In this document: piece by piece, positions 19,001 through 26,458 of the stretch
Layout of the letters: the number at the start of each line of letters is the position of its first letter
Position numbering within the stretch: position 1 is the stretch's first letter
Assembly: GCF_003051105.1 (NCBI RefSeq)
Contig: NZ_QAOO01000006.1
Span: forward strand, 1-64,000
DNA: 64,000 bases
Reading direction: 5' to 3'
From: Nitrosomonas nitrosa
Lineage (GTDB): Bacteria > Pseudomonadota > Gammaproteobacteria > Burkholderiales > Nitrosomonadaceae
Program-made: the position numbers and the translations under genes
The notes under the pieces: model-generated
The model's input: only the letters and a program-made list of their open reading frames with translations
Databases searched by the model: none
What the model was told of the DNA's origin: nothing

Positions 19001-21152
19001 CTCACCTATAAAGCAGATGGTGCTGGATACGGTCAATGATTACAACGGCAATCAGGGCGAGCCCGCTTCTTTTGCCTTGCTGCATGACTTGCTCGAAGCT
19101 CAACCATGGCGTGTTGCCAACTGGCGTGTTGCTTCCGATGAGATCAATTACCGCCGTTTTTTTGATATCAACGATCTGGCAGGATTGCGCATGGAGGATG
19201 GCCATGTTTTCGAAGCCACTCACCAACTAGCGCTGGAACTGGTTGCGGAAGGGAAAGTGGATGGACTTCGCATTGATCATCCGGATGGCTTGTATGATCC
19301 CCTGCAGTATTTTCAGCGATTACAGGATCGTGTCGCGACACGTTCTCTTCCGTTAGAAGGGGAGAAATCAATCTATATCGTGGCAGAGAAAATTCTAGCA
19401 AGCCACGAATCTTTGCGTGAGGATTGGGCTATCCATGGTACGACCGGCTATGATTTTTGCAATTTGGTCAATGGCTTGTTCGTCGATCTGCGCGCCCGAA
19501 CGGCGCTAGAAAGAACCTACCGCGCTTTTACCCATCTGCGCTTGGATTTTGATGAGCTTGTCTATCGCAGTAAGCATCAGATCATGAAACATGCCATGGC
19601 CAGTGAATTAAACGTCATGGCAGGCCAGTTGAGCCGAATATGTGAATTGCGTCCGCATACACGCGATTTCACCACCAATAATCTGCGCAATGCCCTTGCC
19701 GAGGTCATTGCCCGGTTGCCTGTTTACCGCACTTATGTACGTGACGGACAAGTCAACGTGCTGGATCGACGCTATGTCGAATGGGCTGTCGCACAAGCAA
19801 AGAAATTGACTCAAGTCCTGGATGTCAGTATTTTCGATTTTCTCAGTTCCGTGTTACTGCTTGATGCCGCTGCCGATAAAGATCCTGCGTATGTAGCTGC
19901 GATTACCGCGTTTGCCATGAAATTTCAGCAGCTCTCCAGCCCGGTCATGGCCAAAGGCTACGAAGACACCGCGTTTTATCTCTACCATCGCCTGATTTCC
20001 TTGAATGAGGTCGGAGGCGATCCTCGTCTGTTCGGAATCTCGATAAAAGCGTTCCATGCGGAGAATGCCAAACGCCTCGAGCGCTGGCCGTATTCGATGC
20101 TCAATACCTCAACGCATGACAATAAGCGTAGTGAAGACGTGCGTGCACGCATCAATGTGTTGTCGGAAATCGCCAATCTTTGGCATGAACAAGTGCTCCG
20201 CTGGAAACGATTTAACCGAAGTAAAAAACTGCTGGTCGACCGCGAGGAGATCCCAAGTGCTAACGACGAGTACTTGATCTACCAAACTTTGGTCGGCATC
20301 TGGCCGTTTGGAGAACTCTCTGCGGCTGAACACGAAACGTTGATGACACGAATCGAGGCGTATATGCTCAAAGCGGTGCGTGAAGCCAAGCAGCACACGA
20401 GTTGGATCAACCCCAGCATGGCCTACGAAGACGGTCTGTCGATTTTTATCAAAAAAATACTCAATACTTCCGAAAAAAATACCTTCTTGACCGATTTTCT
20501 TTCCTTTCAACAACGTGTTGCTTATTGGGGAATGTTCAATTCGCTTTCGCAAACCCTGCTGAAGCTGACCGTACCTGGCGTGCCTGACATATACCAAGGT
20601 AATGAACTCTGGGATTTCAGTCTGGTAGATCCCGACAATCGCCGACCTGTCGACTATACCCAGCGTCAACAGCAATTGAATGAAATCGAGACGCTGGTTA
20701 CCGTGTCCCAGGAGACGCTATCAATCCGAGTACGATCATTGCTCGATTGCATGACCGACGGTCGTGCCAAGTTGTATCTGACATGGAAATTGCTGCAGAG
20801 TCGTAAGCAATGGCCGGCTGTTTTCCAGGAAGGCGTATACCTGCCACTTATAACCACAGGGCCGCGTAAAGATCATCTCTGCGCCTTTGCACGTCAGCTG
20901 GGTGATGTTACGCTCATCGTTGCTGCACCACGCTGGTTTTCCCGGCTGATCCCGGCGGCATCGGGTCAGTTGCCGCTGGGGGATACTGTCTGGAATACTA
21001 CAGCCATCGAAGTCCCGAATCTTATTGCGGGAATGCAAGGTATTAATGTCTTGACAGGAGAAACTGTGGAGGCTTCCCAAGTGAATGATGTCCCTGGACT
21101 GTTAGCGTCAGCGCTATTTGCTTCGTTTCCAGTGGCTTTGCTGCGATTCTAA
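16044..21152 (+). CDS. malQ-treY: 4-alpha-glucanotransferase / maltooligosyl trehalose synthase fusion
   Basis: At 1702 residues this joins two enzymes that are normally separate. Residues 1 to about 735 are MalQ (GH77, disproportionating enzyme): GNWGIGDF-like RNWGIGDFSDL, LRLDHVMGLMRQY (nucleophile Asp), VIGEDLGTVPEEV (acid/base Glu) and FTTHDLPTLPGYW. From about 745 begins TreY (GH13): RLRIPLSTYRLQLNRNFTF, then DGLRIDHPDGLYDP (nucleophile), YIVAEKIL, and STHDNKRSEDVRAR. TreY turns the reducing end of an alpha-1,4-glucan into a trehalose unit, which TreZ cuts off; MalQ rebuilds short glucans into TreY substrates. The start has AAAGGAAG 6 nt upstream. The reading frame is continuous across the junction. 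Last gene of the operon. Confidence 0.95.
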   Translation: MNESKLLARLSELAGILPAYIDNWQQQHATPPATQRMLLAAMGFDVSSPEKLAAAIDEREQRSWLRLLEPVVVIRATTPWVRIVMQDGVADEEWQWRLDLEEGGSLHGQFYPKTLAKIETKKIQGTTHTAWQLTLPEHIAPGYHRLILLRAGQVYAEQVFIVAPAACYRPEAVANSGRIWGPAVQLYAVRSERNWGIGDFSDLRLLLEQWAAQGADIIGINPIHALFPHNPEHASPYSPSSRLFFNILYIDIEAITDFHECDAARATLRTPEFQMRLEGLRTTEMVDYAGVAGLKLPVLEMLYQHFSEQHLAKDSERAAAFRAFQAREGERLYRHTLFEALQEHFHNQDPNVWGWPVWPEPYRHPDSAEVRAFEAAHQDRITFFAYLQWQADLQLAAIGWRSLELGLGVGLYLDLAISVDGGGAEAWANQALYAIGVGVGAPPELNNQLGQDWGLPPFVPDRLREAAYAPFIATLRHNMRHAGALRLDHVMGLMRQYWVPAGTSPTEGAYVRYPFEDLLGILALESQRNQCLVIGEDLGTVPEEVQAALPPLGVLSYRLLMLEKEADGNFIAPAAYPAQSLAAFTTHDLPTLPGYWQGRDIIQRTELQLFSSDEARRIQVVTRAQECAYLLLLLEQAGLLPEHITVNPVSLPAVTPEFIQAVYAFLARSPAMILMVQLEDILEVLDQINIPSTTTQHPNWRRKLPIYLEACVADRRVLEFAAAMRQERPIVRATPAPKRRLRIPLSTYRLQLNRNFTFAQAAQLVPYLARLGVNHVYCSPYLKARPGSSHGYDIVDHNALNPEIGTQEDFEAFCAVLHAHDMGQILDLVPNHMGVMGADNQWWLDILESGPTSVYAPFFDIDWQPLKEELRGKVLLPILGRSYGDTLEDGELKLNFDETRGSFSVWYYHHRLPIAPREYPRLLRHRLNLLEAQLRPDSEDLQELTSLITAFDHLPPQEATTPDKILERHRDQELLKRRLAALVGISSPIKQMVLDTVNDYNGNQGEPASFALLHDLLEAQPWRVANWRVASDEINYRRFFDINDLAGLRMEDGHVFEATHQLALELVAEGKVDGLRIDHPDGLYDPLQYFQRLQDRVATRSLPLEGEKSIYIVAEKILASHESLREDWAIHGTTGYDFCNLVNGLFVDLRARTALERTYRAFTHLRLDFDELVYRSKHQIMKHAMASELNVMAGQLSRICELRPHTRDFTTNNLRNALAEVIARLPVYRTYVRDGQVNVLDRRYVEWAVAQAKKLTQVLDVSIFDFLSSVLLLDAAADKDPAYVAAITAFAMKFQQLSSPVMAKGYEDTAFYLYHRLISLNEVGGDPRLFGISIKAFHAENAKRLERWPYSMLNTSTHDNKRSEDVRARINVLSEIANLWHEQVLRWKRFNRSKKLLVDREEIPSANDEYLIYQTLVGIWPFGELSAAEHETLMTRIEAYMLKAVREAKQHTSWINPSMAYEDGLSIFIKKILNTSEKNTFLTDFLSFQQRVAYWGMFNSLSQTLLKLTVPGVPDIYQGNELWDFSLVDPDNRRPVDYTQRQQQLNEIETLVTVSQETLSIRVRSLLDCMTDGRAKLYLTWKLLQSRKQWPAVFQEGVYLPLITTGPRKDHLCAFARQLGDVTLIVAAPRWFSRLIPAASGQLPLGDTVWNTTAIEVPNLIAGMQGINVLTGETVEASQVNDVPGLLASALFASFPVALLRF

Positions 21153-21395
21153 TTTTCAGTAGATGATGGACTAGTGTTTCAGCGAGCGGCGCTACCCAAT
21201 GCTGGTATCCGCGTTTTATGCAATCGTTCAGAGATTGTTAATTTCCACGCAACGCTCGCTTTTCCTACAACGATTTCTCTCACCGATATGAACCCGAATA
21301 TTGTTTTGCCTTAGATATTCAGATTAATTTTTAAAGGTTCCTACGGTTCTGTCATTTAAGTAACTTAAGAGCAATCTTTCTGCATTTATAGAAGG

Positions 21396-21608
21396 CTATT
21401 CATAGCTAGTAGCATTTTCCACATTGTTGCTCGTCAGCACGAGTGCCTCTGGGTAGCTGCTAGTCGAAAAACTGGATGAAATACTGTTGAATAGCGAAAG
21501 AACTACTACTAGTAAACTGATTGCAAATATAGAAATAAATAAAATAATCAGACTCGAATACATGACTTTAAAAAATGATGATTTGTTTTCATGTAATTTA
21601 GCAACCAT
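21396..21608 (-). CDS. small single-pass membrane protein, 70 residues
   Basis: An excellent ribosome site (CAGGAGGG, 7 nt before ATG) precedes this ORF, so it is probably real although I know no family. The product has a short polar N terminus (MVAKLHENKSSFFKVM), one long hydrophobic helix (SSLIILFISIFAISLLVVVLSLF, about 18-40), and a Ser/Asn-rich tail. It stands alone in an AT-rich region after the trehalose operon, on the opposite strand. Confidence 0.6.
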   Translation of the reverse strand: MVAKLHENKSSFFKVMYSSLIILFISIFAISLLVVVLSLFNSISSSFSTSSYPEALVLTSNNVENATSYE

Positions 21609-22431
21609 AATACTACCCTCCTGTATAAAATAACCTTATCAACGAAGTGGACAATTGAAGAGCAATTATGTGCATAATTTTGCTTCCAATACGTTCTTTA
21701 CAGTTGACAACACCTCACCAATTTTAATTAGTTTGAACAAATCTATAAAAAGGCTAATCTCTAGTAATTCGTTTTAAAGTCCATAGCCATAGTAGAAAAA
21801 TGGCTATTTATTACTGAAAAAAACCCTGATCGCTATGCTGATTTTATTCTGGGAAAAATGATAGTTGATTCATTAAATAAAGATAGTGCTAAAAATTGAA
21901 ATACATTGTTTCTTTTAAATATACAATTGGGTTTTGCTCTAAAAATAAAAACCCTATTTATATATAGGTTTTTAACAGACTATAAAATTTGTTCTTGCTA
22001 AATTAAAGTGGCTGAGCAGAAGCAAGTTTCAAGGCAACCAGGCCCGCAAAATGAATGTTGAATAAGCGCAATGCTCCGTAGCGAGACGGATGCAGATTTA
22101 ACTTACAACGATGGATCGCGGCTTGAACAGGGTATGCGAAAGCGTTATGCCGGTTATGAAGTTGATAGAATCTTCAAAATTCAAACTTACAAAAAAACAG
22201 CACTCGATGAGTGTTCGATGACGCAGAAGTACGTAATCTGTAAAGGGCGCCTCAATATAAATCCATTATTTCGTCACAAAACATCGCTGCACACAAAAAC
22301 TGTTTCCTAGCATGTCAATCATATGCTGCGTCAACATTTTTTGTTCACGCCTTGTTATGCTTAAAAACTCTGAATTCTTAGAGGTGCCCTTAAAATAATT
22401 TATGGGTAAGGAGTGACAAAGGATAAGAAAT
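21609..22431. other. AT-rich intergenic region, no gene recognised
   Basis: More than 800 nt of AT-rich DNA with no ORF that has a ribosome site. A 79-codon ORF at 22071-22310 lacks one and reads as random. The composition contrasts with the neighbouring operon and may mark acquired DNA or a decayed gene. Confidence 0.4.
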
Positions 22432-22464
22432 AAAAACCCGTCAGATCGTGACCGACCTGACGGG
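22432..22464 (-). terminator. intrinsic terminator of the tRNA operon
   Basis: On the minus strand, CCCGTCAG (22464-22457) pairs with CTGACGGG (22444-22437) around a 12-nt loop and is followed by TTTTT. It lies about 240 nt after tRNA-Leu with no gene between. Confidence 0.8.
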
Positions 22465-22706
22465 GTGCTACATGTTCAATCTCCTTATCAGGAGCTCACG
22501 GTAATCAGCCGTGAAAATATATTAACGGAACTATTAGACATCGACTTTAATTTTTTTCTGATATACCTGACATGACAGCATTTCTCCGGGAGAAGCGTTG
22601 CTCAAAGACACAAGGCTATTAGAGCATATCGCTTATTTTTGAAAGGCGGATGGCTTAAGAGGGTCTATACAAAAGCTTTTTTCTTTGGCGCTGATGGGTG
22701 GCTATT

Positions 22707-22795
22707 TGGTGCCCGGAGCCGGAGTCGAACCGGCACGAACGTTAAGGTTCGAGGGATTTTAAGTCCCTTGTGTCTACCAATTTCACCATCCGGGC
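22707..22795 (-). tRNA. tRNA-Leu (anticodon TAA)
   Basis: 89 nt with encoded CCA. The acceptor pairs GCCCGGA with TCCGGGC. The anticodon loop is CTTAAAA, giving anticodon TAA for UUA/UUG codons. A long variable arm (CGAACCTTAACGTTCG) marks a class II tRNA, and the T arm is GGTTCGACTCC. Third in the Gly-Cys-Leu operon. Confidence 0.97.
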
Positions 22796-22815
22796 AAACT
22801 AAATCATGCAGATTT

Positions 22816-22889
22816 TGGAGGCGGGGGTCGGAATCGAACCGGCGTAGACGGCTTTGCAGGCCGCTGCATAACCACTCTGCCACCCCGCC
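22816..22889 (-). tRNA. tRNA-Cys (anticodon GCA)
   Basis: 74 nt with encoded CCA. The acceptor GGCGGGG pairs with CCCCGCC. The anticodon loop CTGCAAA gives GCA. The discriminator is U, as expected for tRNA-Cys, and the T arm GGTTCGATTCC is intact. Confidence 0.97.
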
Positions 22890-22992
22890 TTTATTTATAT
22901 GATCAGAATGTGGTCTGTATCGTAACACCACATATTGAAAAATACGACATGGATTTTTCTGGAAGTTACTAAAAAATCCAATCCTATTTCGT

Positions 22993-23067
22993 TGGAGCGG
23001 GAAACGAGGCTCGAACTCGCGACCCCAACCTTGGCAAGGTTGTGCTCTACCACTGAGCTATTCCCGC
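22993..23067 (-). tRNA. tRNA-Gly (anticodon GCC)
   Basis: 75 nt with encoded CCA. The acceptor GCGGGAA pairs with TTCCCGC. The anticodon loop TTGCCAA gives GCC. First gene of the operon, closest to the promoter. The order Gly(GCC)-Cys(GCA)-Leu(TAA) matches the E. coli glyW-cysT-leuZ operon. Confidence 0.97.
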
Positions 23068-23116
23068 AAGCTAGAGTTCTACGTACTTAAGAACACAATT
23101 CAGAAACAAGAGGTGG

Positions 23117-23144
23117 ATTATAAAGGTGTAGTTTATTTTGTCAA
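23117..23144 (-). promoter_or_regulatory. sigma70 promoter of the tRNA operon
   Basis: On the minus strand: TTGACA (23144-23139), a 16-nt spacer, then TATAAT (23122-23117), both perfect consensus boxes. It lies about 50 nt before the 5' end of tRNA-Gly. Confidence 0.9.
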
Positions 23145-23199
23145 GAAGCGCATCGGTCCGATATTTCGGAAAGCCCGTATGGAGGGATGTATGAATTTG

Positions 23200-23880
23200 T
23201 CAGCGGATAACCTGACCTAACCATATGCTGATTTCCGCTATTTCTTCATCGCAAACGGAATGGCCCATCCGATATTCGTGCCATTCAACGGGATAGCCTG
23301 CTCCGATCAATAATTCTTTAGAGGTTCGTGCCAACTGAATGGGCACGATAGGATCGTCGCTTCCATGCCCCATGAAAATGGGGGTGGATGTATTGGCAAC
23401 CTGTGCTTCTGGTGTGAAGGTATGCGTCAAGGGGAGATACGCCGATAACGCGATGATGCCTGCTAACCGATACGGATAGCGGAGGCCGACGTGTAAGGCC
23501 ATGACACCGCCTTGTGAAAATCCAGCCAATATAATATTGGCTGAGGGAACTCCGCGTTGGTTTTCCCGCTCAATGAGTGCTGCAATAGCTTGTTGAGAAT
23601 GACGAATGCCTGTTTCGTCTTCATGGCGTTTGAGGTTGATATGTTTAATGTCATACCAAGCACGCATGACGAGACCGCTATTGATGGTTACCGATTGTTC
23701 TGGAGCATGCGGAAAAATAAAACGAATAGCCGCCGCAAAAGGGAGCTCAAGTTCTTGTACGATAGGTACAAAATCGTTACCATCAGCGCCTAATCCATGC
23801 AACCACAAAATCGTATGAGTAGGATGAGCGCCCGTCTCTAATTCGATCGCTGGCAAATAATTTGTGGTGGGGATTGACAT
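23200..23880 (-). CDS. carboxylesterase/phospholipase-type alpha/beta hydrolase
   Basis: A 226-residue serine hydrolase of the acyl-protein thioesterase/YpfH group. It shows ILWLHGLGADGNDF (oxyanion region), the nucleophile elbow GFSQGG, the acid in GHGSDDPIVP and the catalytic His in RMGHSVCDEE. It likely cleaves short acyl esters in the cytoplasm. ATG 23880 is preferred over 23910 because family similarity starts there; no strong ribosome site is visible at either. It is a single gene, divergent from the transglutaminase-like gene. Confidence 0.88.
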   Translation of the reverse strand: MSIPTTNYLPAIELETGAHPTHTILWLHGLGADGNDFVPIVQELELPFAAAIRFIFPHAPEQSVTINSGLVMRAWYDIKHINLKRHEDETGIRHSQQAIAALIERENQRGVPSANIILAGFSQGGVMALHVGLRYPYRLAGIIALSAYLPLTHTFTPEAQVANTSTPIFMGHGSDDPIVPIQLARTSKELLIGAGYPVEWHEYRMGHSVCDEEIAEISIWLGQVIR

Positions 23881-23958
23881 TGTCGAGAATGCATTGACTT
23901 GATTGAACAATAAGATTAGATTTATTGAGATATTACATTAAATGAACAGGAGAAGTAT

Positions 23959-25050
23959 ATGAAACGTAGGGATTTTATCAAAACGATCGGTGTGGGTGCT
24001 GCATTGCTGCCCATTGCTCCATCCGTTTTTGCGCATTCCACCGGCCCTACCAAATGGCGCAGCTATCGATTGTCCTACCAAGTGACTTTACCTTCGACAG
24101 GTAAGCACGCTCATCTTTGGCTTCCCTTGCCGGATACCAATGATACGCCTTATCAGTTTACGCAGGGTAGTGTATGGAGTGGCAATGCAAAATCAGCCAA
24201 GTTTTATACACTTCCCCAAACCGACTTTCCAGCTTTTCATGCAGAATGGAATGGCAGCGGAGAGCGCCAAGTGACGGTGAGCAGCATCGTCAAGACGGCT
24301 GACCGCCAAGTGGACCTGGAATATTATCGAGCACCGGCCAAAGCGGTTATCCCGGACATTATCAAGCGGTATCAGCAGTCTACCCAGCAAATTCCGCTAG
24401 ACGGTATCGTGCGGAAAATGGCTGCAACCATCACCAAAGAGAGCAACCCACCTTTGCAGAAAGCACGCGAGATCTACGATTGGGTGGTCGATAACGCGAA
24501 TTATGATATGGGAGTGCGTGGACGGGGACAAGGGAATGTCAAGGAAATGCTGGCAAACGAGAATTTGAGTGGTAAGTGCGCTGACATTAATGGTCTTTTT
24601 GTCGGATTGGCGCGCGCATCGGGCATTCCGGCACGTAAGCAATTTGGTATTCGGATTAACGAATCTTCTCTCAATAAAAACTTGGGCAAGTTTGGCGACG
24701 TCAGTACAGCGCAACACTGCCGCGCAGAATTTTATCTAGCGGGCTTGGGCTGGGTCCCCGTCGATCCAGCTGATGTGTGCGAGGTTATCGCATTGGAGGG
24801 GCTGCCTCGCAATCATGAGCAGATCGCTACTTTGAGAGAAAAACTATTCGGTGCGTGGGAAATGAACTGGGTGGCCTACAACCACGGTGAGAATGTTGCA
24901 TTGGGTCAAAACAGCAAGGCCGGTAAAGTGCCGTTCTTCCTATATCCGCATGCCGAAATCGATGGCCATCAGCTGGATAACCTCGATCCGCAAGCATTTA
25001 CCTACAAAATTGCTTCTGCCTTGCTGGTTGGAACAGGCGCCAAATTGTAA
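23959..25050 (+). CDS. Tat-exported transglutaminase-like protein
   Basis: A 363-residue protein. The N terminus KRRDFIKTIGVGAALLPIAP is a twin-arginine signal (RRDFIK), cleaved after VFA. The central domain is transglutaminase-like: Cys207 in LSGKCADINGLFVGLARASG, His253 in AQHCRAEFYL and Asp269 in WVPVDPADV, the full Cys-His-Asp triad. Bacterial members are mostly uncharacterised peptidases or amidases. AGGAG lies 8 nt before the ATG. Folding in the cytoplasm before export is implied by the Tat signal. Its substrate is unknown. Confidence 0.85.
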   Translation: MKRRDFIKTIGVGAALLPIAPSVFAHSTGPTKWRSYRLSYQVTLPSTGKHAHLWLPLPDTNDTPYQFTQGSVWSGNAKSAKFYTLPQTDFPAFHAEWNGSGERQVTVSSIVKTADRQVDLEYYRAPAKAVIPDIIKRYQQSTQQIPLDGIVRKMAATITKESNPPLQKAREIYDWVVDNANYDMGVRGRGQGNVKEMLANENLSGKCADINGLFVGLARASGIPARKQFGIRINESSLNKNLGKFGDVSTAQHCRAEFYLAGLGWVPVDPADVCEVIALEGLPRNHEQIATLREKLFGAWEMNWVAYNHGENVALGQNSKAGKVPFFLYPHAEIDGHQLDNLDPQAFTYKIASALLVGTGAKL

Positions 25051-25140
25051 TCGATAGACTATCGTTTGACAGGTGCCGTCAGTCTTTTTTGTCTCGTAGC
25101 CCGCGAGATGGGTAGACATTTGACGGCACAGCTGATTTTA

Positions 25141-25464
25141 TTAGCGCTCTAGTTTGTCCAGCTTATCAGTTACTTTCGCCCAATCGTCCGCATCGGAGAG
25201 TGCATCTTTTTTCTCGATGATCGGTTTCCATATCTTGGATAATTCTTCGTTGAGCGCAATGAATCCGCGTTGATTTTCGGGCACATCGTCTTCCGCATAA
25301 ATCGCTTCGACTGGGCATTCAGCTACACATAATGTGCAATCGATACATTCGTCGGGGTCTATTACTAGAAAATTCGGACCTTCGCGGAAGCAATCCACCG
25401 GGCATACATCGACACAATCCGTATATTTACATTTAATACAACTTTCAGTTACTACATAAGTCAT
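25141..25464 (-). CDS. fdxA: seven-iron ferredoxin
   Basis: A 107-residue ferredoxin of the Azotobacter FdI/FdxA type with one [3Fe-4S] and one [4Fe-4S] cluster. [18 protein letters not shown] gives the first set of ligands, in which the second Cys position of the canonical CxxCxxC is spaced as in 3Fe types, and [16 protein letters not shown] gives the second. The C-terminal 50-residue extension ([19 protein letters not shown]) is typical of FdxA. It carries single electrons in the cytoplasm. AAGGA lies before the ATG. Monocistronic. Confidence 0.95.
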   Translation of the reverse strand: MTYVVTESCIKCKYTDCVDVCPVDCFREGPNFLVIDPDECIDCTLCVAECPVEAIYAEDDVPENQRGFIALNEELSKIWKPIIEKKDALSDADDWAKVTDKLDKLER

Positions 25465-25671
25465 GATGGAATTCCTTGCGTGGCACTATACAATCAGAAC
25501 CCGCGATTCTATCAGAAATTCAGTCTTTTCTACCACTCCCTATCAGCGGTCTTCTGACGAGCGCATTACCCGTAAAGGTTACACCTGGCAATTAAGGCCT
25601 GATGTCGCATACAGGCGCGCACGTATTCTGTGTTAAATTTAATCATTTATGTTCATGTATTATAGTCCACC

Positions 25672-26436
25672 ATGAAAATCGTTACCTGGAACGTAAATTC
25701 ACTGAAAGTGCGCCTACCGCAAGTCGTCAACTGGCTAGAAGCCAATCAGCCGGATGTGCTGTGTTTGCAGGAAACCAAATTGCAAGATGAATTCTTTCCG
25801 GTGAATGACATTGCTGCGCTCGGCTATCAATCGCTCTTTATCGGTCAAAAAACCTTCAATGGTGTAGCGCTACTGAGCAAGCAAAGTGGAACAGATGCAG
25901 TGACCGCGATACCCAATTGGGAAGATGAACAAAAGCGCGTTCTCGCCGCAACCTATGGTGATGTAAGGGTGATCTGCGTGTATGTGCCCAATGGGGAAAG
26001 CGTCGAATCCGACAAATACCAATACAAATTAAAGTGGCTGACAGCCTTGAAAGAATGGCTCGGCAAGGAGCTGCAACAGTATCCGCGCCTGGCGGTACTA
26101 GGCGACTTCAATATCGCTCCGGAAGATCGTGATGTGCATGACCCTGAATTGTGGAAAGATCAGGTATTGTGCAGCGAGCCCGAAAGAAACGCCTTCCGGG
26201 AATTATTGAGCCTCGGCCTCGCTGACAGCTTCCGCTTGTTCGAACAGCCTGAGAAATCCTACACTTGGTGGGATTACCGCATGCTTGCTTTTCGCCGCAA
26301 CCGGGGGCTGCGCATCGACCATATCCTGCTCAGCAACGCGCTAGCAGGCAACTGTAAAAGCTGTGTTATCGATAAGGAACCCAGAAAGCTGGAACGGCCC
26401 TCCGATCACACGCCCGTAGTAGCGGAGATTGCGTAG
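25672..26436 (+). CDS. xthA: exodeoxyribonuclease III
   Basis: A 254-residue Mg-dependent AP endonuclease and 3'-5' exonuclease for base-excision repair. Seen are CLQETKLQD (Glu metal ligand), [16 protein letters not shown], the Trp/Asp-rich [13 protein letters not shown] and the catalytic PSDHTPV. There is no ribosome site, and a TATTAT box ends about 9 nt before the ATG, so the transcript may be nearly leaderless. It converges on hsdR, 22 nt away. Confidence 0.95.
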   Translation: MKIVTWNVNSLKVRLPQVVNWLEANQPDVLCLQETKLQDEFFPVNDIAALGYQSLFIGQKTFNGVALLSKQSGTDAVTAIPNWEDEQKRVLAATYGDVRVICVYVPNGESVESDKYQYKLKWLTALKEWLGKELQQYPRLAVLGDFNIAPEDRDVHDPELWKDQVLCSEPERNAFRELLSLGLADSFRLFEQPEKSYTWWDYRMLAFRRNRGLRIDHILLSNALAGNCKSCVIDKEPRKLERPSDHTPVVAEIA

Positions 26437-26458
26437 TGGAAAGGACGCACGCGTAAGT

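Noticed and set aside
22071..22310. 79-codon ORF on the plus strand
   Set aside because: No ribosome site, random-looking composition, AT-rich non-coding surroundings.
22639..22931. ORFs of 87 and 88 codons on both strands
   Set aside because: They run through tRNA-Leu and tRNA-Cys; a common artefact.
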